DNA from: Acidobacteriaceae bacterium
Lineage (GTDB): Bacteria; Acidobacteriota; Terriglobia; Terriglobales; Acidobacteriaceae
Assembly: GCA_003166055.1 (NCBI GenBank)
Contig: PMWR01000213.1
Span: forward strand, 1-8,004
Direction: 5' to 3'
Length of the DNA stretch: 8,004 bases
Shown here: piece after piece, positions 1 through 5,712 of the stretch
Position numbering within the stretch: the first letter of the stretch is position 1
Layout: each line of letters begins with the position of its first letter
The notes under the pieces: model-generated
Database searches by the model: none
What the model was told of the DNA's origin: nothing
The model's input: the letters and a program-made list of their open reading frames with translations, nothing else
Made by a program: the position numbers and the translations under genes

Positions 1-837
1 GCCGATGAACTTGATAGGCTGGCCGGTCACATGTCTGATCGACAGCGCTGCGCCCCCGCGCGCGTCACCGTCCATCTTGGTGAGCACCACTCCGGTGAGG
101 CCGAGGCGCTTGTGAAAGTCTTCGGCGGAATTGACCGCGTCCTGGCCTGTCATGGCGTCGGCAATGAACAATATCTCCGACGGATTGAGCAGCTTCTTCA
201 GGCGGGCCATTTCATCCATCAAACCTTCGTCGATGTGGAGGCGGCCCGCAGTGTCGACGATCAGCGTGTCGCAGCCCATGATGCGCGCCTCGCGAAGCGC
301 TTCCTTTGCCAGGCGCTCGACCAGTGCGGAACCGGCAGCTTCGCCCTTCTGGTCGCCCTCGTAGAGCTTGGCTTCAATGGATTTCGCAACAACCTTAAGC
401 TGTTCGCGAGCGGCGGGGCGGTAAACGTCAACCGAGACCAGCATGGGACGGTGACCACCCTTTTTCAACCACGCGGCGAGTTTTCCCGAAGTAGTCGTTT
501 TACCGGACCCCTGCAGCCCGGCCATGAGAATGACAGTGGGCGGCTGCGAAGCGAATTTGAAGCGCGCCGTGTCTTTGCCGAGAAGGGTCATCAGCTCGTC
601 GCGGACGATCTTGATGACCTGTTCGGAGGGCGACAGCGCGGTGAGGACTTCAGTGCCAATGGCCTTGACACGGATCTGCTCAATCAGGTCGCGGGCGACG
701 TCGAGGTTGACATCGGCTTCAAGCAGGGCTACGCGGATTTCGCGCAGTGCTTCAGAGATGTTTTCTTCGGTGAGCGTACCCTGGCCGCGAAGGGTCTTGA
801 AGGCGCGCTGGAGTTTGTCAGTGAGGTTCTCAAACAT
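1..837 (-). CDS. ffh: Signal recognition particle GTPase Ffh, N-terminal part (3' end outside window)
   Basis: Ffh binds 4.5S/SRP RNA and hydrophobic signal sequences on ribosomes and delivers nascent membrane proteins to the receptor FtsY. The frame is open from the ATG at 837-835 to the window edge, giving 279 residues starting MFENLTDKLQRAFKTLRGQG. Residues 1-90 form the helical N domain. The G domain follows, with the P-loop GLQGSGKTT at 107-115, DVYRPAAREQL (about 137-147), DTAGR at 195-199, and TKMDGDARGG at 253-262. These are diagnostic of SRP GTPases, and the ALLEADVNLDVAR and TGQPIKFIG stretches favour Ffh over FtsY. The methionine-rich M domain (about 150 further residues) lies off the left edge. 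No clear Shine-Dalgarno precedes the ATG, but homologues start at the same point. It lies 110 bp downstream of the hydrolase gene on the same strand. Whether it is read from that operon or from its own promoter cannot be told. Confidence 0.97.
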   Translation of the reverse strand, partial: MFENLTDKLQRAFKTLRGQGTLTEENISEALREIRVALLEADVNLDVARDLIEQIRVKAIGTEVLTALSPSEQVIKIVRDELMTLLGKDTARFKFASQPPTVILMAGLQGSGKTTTSGKLAAWLKKGGHRPMLVSVDVYRPAAREQLKVVAKSIEAKLYEGDQKGEAAGSALVERLAKEALREARIMGCDTLIVDTAGRLHIDEGLMDEMARLKKLLNPSEILFIADAMTGQDAVNSAEDFHKRLGLTGVVLTKMDGDARGGAALSIRHVTGQPIKFIG

Positions 838-850
838 AGTCAGTTCTAGT

Positions 851-877
851 GTACCGTGATTGCCATATTGTCGGTAC
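851..877. repeat. Inverted repeat GTACCG-N15-CGGTAC upstream of ffh
   Basis: Two perfect 6-bp arms (851-856 and 872-877) are separated by 15 bp, 13 bp upstream of the ffh start codon. It could be an operator or an RNA hairpin in the ffh leader. A 6-bp match at this distance can also arise by chance. Confidence 0.3.
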
Positions 878-892
878 TCAGCTCAAGCCATC

Positions 893-925
893 CCAGGTCC
901 CAAAAACGGGGCCTCTGGCACCTGG
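893..925. repeat. Imperfect palindrome CCAGGT...ACCTGG
   Basis: The outer arms CCAGGT (893-898) and ACCTGG (920-925) are perfect. Nested inside is GGTCCC-AAAAAC-GGGGCC (896-913), which pairs with one G-T wobble on the plus strand and one A-C mismatch on the minus strand; the outer and nested pairings compete. On the plus strand the outer arm is followed by TTTTG, terminator-like for antisense transcription. On the minus strand no T-run follows, so it is a poor terminator for the operon. It may be one copy of a dispersed intergenic palindrome family, which cannot be tested from one window. Confidence 0.35.
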
Positions 926-947
926 TTTTGTGGGTAATCAGACGAGG

Positions 948-2393
948 CTATTCCGCCGGCTCGATCAGGTATTGCTCAAGTTTGCCGTCGGGGTAGGTGT
1001 AGGTGGTGAGGCGGAGGTGCTTGCCGGGATACACGATGTCGAAGGCACGGAAAGTCATTCCGCCGCGCAGGCTTTCCCGGGACTGGTGGAAGCGCAGCGG
1101 TTCGCCGAGCGGCGCGAGGCTGGACTGAAAGTCGGCGATGGTTTCGGGGCTGAAGTAGTCGTTGAGGTTGGGCGCGAGCAGGGCGCGATCGATGCGGCCT
1201 TGCTGCAGGCCGCGGTAAATATCGATGGCCTGCTGCTCGGGCGCGGATAAGGGAATATTGAGCACCACGGGTGAGGCGAGGTTGGAGATGATGGAGGCTG
1301 CTCCGACGGCGTCCTGGTTGGTGAGGACGGCAACGGCAACGCCATCGTCGACGAGGACCTGGTTGTCGGAGACGAAGCCGGAGACTTCGCCGCTATGTTC
1401 AATGGAGCGGTGGCCGTTGCGGTCCATGACTTCAACGCCGAGGCCGTAGTGGGTACCCTTGCCGTCTTCGAGTTTGACCTCGGTGAACATCTGTTTGTAG
1501 CTCTCGGGTTTGAGGATGGATTGCGCGATGAGACTTTCGTCCCAGAGAGCCAGGTCGTGCGCGGTCATGGCCAGCTCACCCGCGGCGAACATCCATCCGC
1601 GCCCTTCCTTGGGTGCCACACGCAACGGGCCGAGGGCGTTGCGAATGTAGGGTGTGGCGTCGGCGGTGGTCAGCTTGGTTTCGTCGGAGTTCCAAACCGA
1701 TTGCATGCCGAGAGGGCGGAAGATACGCGTGGTGAGCAGGTCCATGAGCGGTGCGCCGGTGATGGTCTCCACAATGCGGCCGGCGATGACGAAGTTGGTA
1801 TTGGAATACTGCCATTGCGTGCCGGGCTCGAAGTCGAGAGGCTTTTTGGCCCAGGTATCGATAATCTGCTGGGCGCTCTCTGGTTTCCGCATGGGGGTCA
1901 TCAGGTAGTCTTCGGGCCAGTAGTCCTGGTAGCCGGAAGTGTGCGAGAGAATCTGGCGGATGGTGACTTTGTCGCCCTCGGTGAGGCCGGGAATGTACTT
2001 GCCAACCGTGTCGTCGAGCGAGAGCTTGCCTTGTTCCTGAAGCAGCAGAATGGCAGCCGCGGTGAATTGCTTGGAGATGGAGCCAATGGAATAGCGCATC
2101 TCCGGCGTGGCCGGGGTTCGCGGGTCGAGATGGGCCAGACCGTAGGCGTGGGTGTAGGCAAGCTTGCCATGCTGGACGACCGCAACTGACGCGGAGGGAA
2201 CGCCGGTCTGCTCCAGAACCTGCGCGGCGATGCGGTCGACGCGGGCTTTGAGGTCGGGATCGATGGTGTCGATAGACTGGGCGCGCAGTGCAAGGGTAGA
2301 TAGCGCGGCAAAAGCGAGAACCGCAAGACGGCGCCGAAGATGAGACTGGCAGCTTGGATGGCTGGTCATGGCTTGAGCAAAGCTCCTGTTCAT
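948..2393 (-). CDS. Exported serine hydrolase, class C beta-lactamase / penicillin-binding fold
   Basis: This is a predicted secreted or periplasmic serine hydrolase of the beta-lactamase/transpeptidase-like superfamily, 481 residues. An n-region with LRRR precedes the hydrophobic stretch LAVLAFAALSTLALRAQS, a signal peptide ending near residue 39. The active-site motifs are all present: SxxK as S105-I-S-K108, YxN as Y196-S-N198, and HxG as H333-S-G335 in place of the KTG box, which is usual for class C-like esterases and DD-peptidases. After about residue 385 comes a C-terminal extension of about 95 residues of uncertain role. The family covers D-aminopeptidases, DD-carboxypeptidases, esterases and lactamases, so the substrate cannot be named, and a resistance role should not be assumed. 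An alternative start at codon 9 (2369) gives a shorter, more typical n-region and has AGGAGC upstream; the longer start is kept because neither is decisive. The gene lies 20 bp after the third phosphatase gene without a visible terminator, so co-transcription is likely. Confidence 0.9.
   Translation of the reverse strand: MNRSFAQAMTSHPSCQSHLRRRLAVLAFAALSTLALRAQSIDTIDPDLKARVDRIAAQVLEQTGVPSASVAVVQHGKLAYTHAYGLAHLDPRTPATPEMRYSIGSISKQFTAAAILLLQEQGKLSLDDTVGKYIPGLTEGDKVTIRQILSHTSGYQDYWPEDYLMTPMRKPESAQQIIDTWAKKPLDFEPGTQWQYSNTNFVIAGRIVETITGAPLMDLLTTRIFRPLGMQSVWNSDETKLTTADATPYIRNALGPLRVAPKEGRGWMFAAGELAMTAHDLALWDESLIAQSILKPESYKQMFTEVKLEDGKGTHYGLGVEVMDRNGHRSIEHSGEVSGFVSDNQVLVDDGVAVAVLTNQDAVGAASIISNLASPVVLNIPLSAPEQQAIDIYRGLQQGRIDRALLAPNLNDYFSPETIADFQSSLAPLGEPLRFHQSRESLRGGMTFRAFDIVYPGKHLRLTTYTYPDGKLEQYLIEPAE
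2382..2387 (-). promoter_or_regulatory. Possible ribosome binding site for the alternative hydrolase start
   Basis: AGGAGC on the minus strand lies 12 nt before the ATG at 2369 and inside the longer reading frame, while the upstream ATG at 2393 is preceded by ACTATTTCC with no Shine-Dalgarno match. The spacing is long but tolerable, so translation may really begin at 2369. Confidence 0.35.
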
Positions 2394-2413
2394 GGAAATA
2401 GTAATTGGTCGTG

Positions 2414-3775
2414 TCAGGCAGTGCGTACAAGAGTAAGGACAGTGATATCGTCGTCCTGGCCGAACAGCTCCGCTGCTTTAGCGATCTGGTCAGCGGATTC
2501 GCCGCTTATCGCCGCTGTGCGCTCAAACCCGTACAGCTCGCCAGATTTGTTGCGTGCTTCAACGACACCGTCGGTGAGGAGAGTCAGTCGATGGCCTTGA
2601 GCAAGCTGGAAAGTGGATTCAGCGTAACTGGCCTCTGCGGCGAGACCGAGCGGCAGGCCGTTTTCGAGCGGGAGTTCCTTGCATGCGAGAAACGGGGCGA
2701 TGTGGCCCGCGTTGGCGATGGTCAGGCTACCGTCTGCATCGGCGCGAAGAACGAGGCAGGTGGTGAAGCCGTCGCAGTTGCGCCCCATGAGTGCGCGATT
2801 GAGCGCTGCAAGAATCTCCTTGGGGCTGGTCGAAATCTCTACCGCCAAGCTCAGTGCGCCTACCGCGAGCGATACCGTCAACGCCGCCGGCATGCCCTTG
2901 CCGCTCACATCGCCAATCACCACCAGCGCACTGCCGGCGCCGAGCGGAAGGATCTGGAAGAAGTCGCCGCCGACGTCGCCGTACGGCCGGTAAACGGACT
3001 CGACATTGAAGCCGGGAATGGAGGGAATCTCCCTGGGGATGAGCATCTGCTGAACGGCGCGGCTTGCAGCCAGCTCCGCGGCGAGGCGCTGTTTTTCGGT
3101 ACGGTCGCGAAGGAGGTCGCGGGCCAGGATGGCCAGCGTGGCGGTTCCCAATAAAGTGATTCCGATGGTTGTGAACTGCCACTGCCAACCGCCGATGGCG
3201 GCGTAGTTTTTCAGCCCCGTCAGGCGTTGGAAGCTGTTGGAGATGGTCAGGCGGACGAAGAAGTGAAAAGCAAAGGCGGCAGCCACCATGCGATCACGTC
3301 GATTGCCGCGACGGAAGCCCAGAACGATGAGAATCCCGAGGGCAACCTCAGAGAAGACTGCAGGCAGATCGTTGACCCAGGCCATGGAAGGAAACCATGT
3401 GGCGATGCCCCCGAAAAGATAGATGGGCCAGAACAGCCTCGTCCAGCCGCGGTGCGTGACCTGCATCGCCTCACCCGCTGCCGCCACCAATACCCCCACC
3501 GCGAGGGCTCTCAACGACCACTCAGTAGGGGTGAACCCTCCGAAATACTGCAAGAACTGCTCCACGCCGACAATGGCGTAGAAAAAACCCAGGGTACGGA
3601 AGACGCGATAATCCTGAGCCGCGCGCCACAGGGCAAGGAATGCCGCCGCCAGACTGCATTCCAGCACACCGAAGATCAGCGTCGGTGTGCGATGCACCTG
3701 CTCGATCAGCGGTACCTGGGGGAAAAGCTGCTGCATGAGGGGCGCGGCGGAGGCAAAAAGCATAGCGGTTGTCAT
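2414..3775 (-). CDS. Membrane SpoIIE/RsbU-type PP2C phosphatase without ectodomain (third of three)
   Basis: This is a predicted inner-membrane serine/threonine phosphatase of 453 residues. There is no signal peptide and no periplasmic domain: about 29 residues precede the first membrane helix. Roughly seven hydrophobic segments lie at about 30-50, 57-76, 88-104, 114-132, 137-155, 163-176 and 198-217. A charged helical linker (218-245, ending AVQQMLIP) leads to the PP2C domain (about 247-451). Metal-site motifs are intact: GGDFF with D271, GDVSGKG with D289, TDG with D402, and DDD at 441-443. The loop motif RRGNR at 155-159 is also present in both upstream paralogues. The ATG overlaps the previous stop codon as ATGA (3772-3775), with AAAGGA at 3791-3786, 10 nt upstream, inside the previous gene. 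Such phosphatases typically dephosphorylate STAS-domain anti-sigma antagonists; no such partner is encoded nearby. The catalytic half is much closer to the first phosphatase than to its immediate neighbour. Confidence 0.92.
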   Translation of the reverse strand: MTTAMLFASAAPLMQQLFPQVPLIEQVHRTPTLIFGVLECSLAAAFLALWRAAQDYRVFRTLGFFYAIVGVEQFLQYFGGFTPTEWSLRALAVGVLVAAAGEAMQVTHRGWTRLFWPIYLFGGIATWFPSMAWVNDLPAVFSEVALGILIVLGFRRGNRRDRMVAAAFAFHFFVRLTISNSFQRLTGLKNYAAIGGWQWQFTTIGITLLGTATLAILARDLLRDRTEKQRLAAELAASRAVQQMLIPREIPSIPGFNVESVYRPYGDVGGDFFQILPLGAGSALVVIGDVSGKGMPAALTVSLAVGALSLAVEISTSPKEILAALNRALMGRNCDGFTTCLVLRADADGSLTIANAGHIAPFLACKELPLENGLPLGLAAEASYAESTFQLAQGHRLTLLTDGVVEARNKSGELYGFERTAAISGESADQIAKAAELFGQDDDITVLTLVRTA

Positions 3776-5712
3776 GCGGCCACCGTCCTTTGGATAGTGA
3801 GCACGGTGATATCGTCTTCCTGGCCAAAGGCCTGCGCGGCGGCGGCGATGGCCTCCGCGGACTGCGTGCTAAGCGCTCGGGTGCGTTCGAAGCCGAAGAG
3901 TTGATGATCTGCGTTCATGGCCTCGACAACGCCGTCGGAGAGCAGCGTGAGGCTTTCGCCGGGCGCGAGTTGAAGCGCCGTCTCGCTGTATTCCGCAGCA
4001 GCGAATAAGCCTAGCGGCAAGCCGGAATCGATCTCGATTTCTTCTCCGCTACGATAGGGCGACAGATGGCCGGCATTGGCGAGAGTCACTGCGCCCGCCG
4101 TGGAGATGCGCAGGCAGAGACAGGTGATAAAGCCGCTCTCCTGCGTGGAGAGCATCTGGCGGTTGAGGCGCGTAAGCAAAGTGCCAGGGGAGTAATTCTC
4201 GGCGGCCAGGGTTCGCAGCGCGCCGATAGCGAGAGCGCCGGTCATTGCGGCCTTGAGGCCTTTGCCGCTGACATCGCCAACGACGATAAGTGCGTAGCCA
4301 TTCGCCTGTTCGAGCACCTGGTAGAAATCGCCGCCGACTTCCTGCGCGGGCAGATACGCTGTCTCAATTTGATACCCCGTAAGTTGTGGGAGGGATGCGG
4401 GCACGAGACGCTGCTGAATTTCGCGGGCGGCGCCAAATTCAGCTGCTGCGCGGGCCTGCTCGCTGCTGACACGGGTGAAGCGGAAGAACATCACTACCGC
4501 TATGGCGAGCAGAAAGAGGAGATTGCAAAGGTCGTTCGCCTGAATGGCAAAGGGGCCAACCGGGATGGAATTATCGAGAAACTCGAAGCGCTTCCAGCCG
4601 AGGAAAAAAGCTAACGTGCCGAAATCGTACAAGGAAATGGATGCGGCAGGCAGCAGGCTGGGCAGGATGAGCCACCCCGCCTCACGATTTCCGCGCCGGT
4701 ACCAGAACAGCAGCAGCAGTGGTAGAAGCAGGGCGACCGGGACGAGGATCAGCCCTTCGACTACGATGAATGAGTCGCTGGGAAACTGGCCCTGCCAGGT
4801 GAGCCAGATCAGCGGGAGAGGCGCAAGCAGGAAGAATTCGTACATCCGCCAGAACCGGCCGACCCGCATATGGCCAAAGCTGAATGTGAATTCGATTTGC
4901 GCGATGGCGACAGCATAGAGAAGCGGGTCGGCGATGAGGAAATTGGCCGCGAGCGGAACCACGACGGCATGACTGGAATACCAAAGCAGGTCCGCGGTTC
5001 CAATCAGAAACAGATAGAGCCCGAGCCAACGGTATTCGGGGTGGCCGGGCTGGCTGAGATGGAGCGAGAATGCGCCGATGCCGGCAAGCATCAGAAGCAG
5101 GTTGATCGCGACTGCCGGAATCAGGGGGTAGAAACGGACCCTTTCCAACGCCTCCCGCTGGGCATCAATTGCATTTGGCGTTCCGAGGGACGCGCTCATT
5201 GACAGTGGCCCATGCCAGTTGGCATACGCCGGCGTCGCGTGGGTGCGCAAAGCGAGCACGAGGTCGGTACCCGGTACGTCGAGTGAGATAGCTCGCTCCT
5301 TTGATTTGCCGACGCCAAGGCTTGACCGCACCGTGGGCCCCTGAACCGCGACGCCGTTCACATAAAGTGAGTAGGTCCCTTCGCCGCCGTCGATCAGCAG
5401 CGAGATGTCCGGATGGTTTTCTTTGAGCTTCAGGTGCAAACGAAACCAACGCCAGCCGGGGCGCGATGGACCTAGGTCATCGAGGTGTACAGTCTTCCAC
5501 GCAGAATCGTCGAAGCCGGGGCTTGCCCATGAGGGATCGTCTCCGTCATGCATGCGCCAGCCGCTGTTGATATCTGCCGACCAGTCCTGCGCGTGGGCGC
5601 GATCAATCAGGGGGACATCGGATCTGTCGTCAGTCTGATTGCCTGTTTGCCCGCAAAGCATCCCATTGGCACCGGCAAGGAACAGAACCACCAGAAAGAG
5701 CGGCCTTCTCAT
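3772..5712 (-). CDS. Jelly-roll / 7TM / SpoIIE-type PP2C phosphatase (second of three)
   Basis: This is a predicted receptor-like membrane phosphatase of 646 residues. Residues 1-21 form a signal peptide. A periplasmic domain (about 35-180) carries GDDPSWASPGFDDSAWK and SLYVNGVAVQG, typical of galactose-binding-like jelly-roll domains found in glycoside hydrolases. About seven hydrophobic helices span 195-411, with RRGNR at 339-343 in a loop. The linker ARAAAEFGAAREIQQRLVP (420-438) is the helix that precedes RsbU/SpoIIE catalytic domains. The PP2C domain (about 439-640) keeps GGDFY (D462), GDVSGKG (D480), SDG (D593) and QEDD (631-634). It is the most diverged of the three catalytic domains: by hand count about 70 of 116 C-terminal residues match the first paralogue. 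The ATG overlaps the upstream stop codon as ATGA (5709-5712) and has only a weak Shine-Dalgarno, which points to translational coupling. The ligand and the substrate are unknown. Confidence 0.92.
   Translation of the reverse strand: MRRPLFLVVLFLAGANGMLCGQTGNQTDDRSDVPLIDRAHAQDWSADINSGWRMHDGDDPSWASPGFDDSAWKTVHLDDLGPSRPGWRWFRLHLKLKENHPDISLLIDGGEGTYSLYVNGVAVQGPTVRSSLGVGKSKERAISLDVPGTDLVLALRTHATPAYANWHGPLSMSASLGTPNAIDAQREALERVRFYPLIPAVAINLLLMLAGIGAFSLHLSQPGHPEYRWLGLYLFLIGTADLLWYSSHAVVVPLAANFLIADPLLYAVAIAQIEFTFSFGHMRVGRFWRMYEFFLLAPLPLIWLTWQGQFPSDSFIVVEGLILVPVALLLPLLLLFWYRRGNREAGWLILPSLLPAASISLYDFGTLAFFLGWKRFEFLDNSIPVGPFAIQANDLCNLLFLLAIAVVMFFRFTRVSSEQARAAAEFGAAREIQQRLVPASLPQLTGYQIETAYLPAQEVGGDFYQVLEQANGYALIVVGDVSGKGLKAAMTGALAIGALRTLAAENYSPGTLLTRLNRQMLSTQESGFITCLCLRISTAGAVTLANAGHLSPYRSGEEIEIDSGLPLGLFAAAEYSETALQLAPGESLTLLSDGVVEAMNADHQLFGFERTRALSTQSAEAIAAAAQAFGQEDDITVLTIQRTVAA
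3801..3840. repeat. 40-bp near-identical copy in C-terminal codons (matches 5741-5780)
   Basis: This stretch matches 5741-5780 at 39 of 40 positions by direct comparison. It encodes the last conserved PP2C motif, around AFGQEDDITVLT. The equivalent part of the third paralogue (2436-2475) differs at about nine positions. Confidence 0.75.

Larger units (their letters stand above)
838..947. other. Intergenic spacer between hydrolase gene and ffh
   Basis: This 110-bp non-coding spacer holds two palindromes, listed separately. On the minus strand a weak -10-like TACACT (853-848) lies just upstream of ffh, without a convincing -35 box. I see no minus-strand hairpin followed by a T-run, so no intrinsic terminator can be called for the upstream operon, and read-through into ffh is possible. 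Confidence 0.5.

Noticed and set aside
31..849. Long plus-strand reading frame of 272 codons
   Set aside because: It lies antisense to the clear ffh frame, and its translation has no recognisable family character. Long antisense frames are common in GC-rich DNA.
1395..2189. Plus-strand reading frame of 264 codons
   Set aside because: It is antisense to the hydrolase gene, whose three catalytic motifs prove the minus-strand frame is the real one.
2405..3154. Plus-strand reading frame of 249 codons
   Set aside because: It is a mirror of the third phosphatase catalytic domain. Related antisense frames appear opposite the paralogues (for example 5910-6176), as expected from shared DNA and not from a real gene.
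3227..3904. Plus-strand reading frame of 225 codons spanning the junction of two phosphatase genes
   Set aside because: It is antisense to coding sequence throughout, with low-complexity charged content and no known motif.
4320..4340. GGDFY/GGDFF motifs resembling a GGDEF diguanylate cyclase signature
   Set aside because: The following GDVSGKG, (T/S)DGVVEA and (E/D)DDITVLT motifs identify the PP2C/SpoIIE fold. The rest of a GGDEF domain is missing.
5650..5664. Possible lipobox cysteine (C20) in the second phosphatase
   Set aside because: The residues before it are G-M-L, which do not fit the usual L-(A/S)-(G/A)-C lipobox, so a lipoprotein anchor is not supported.
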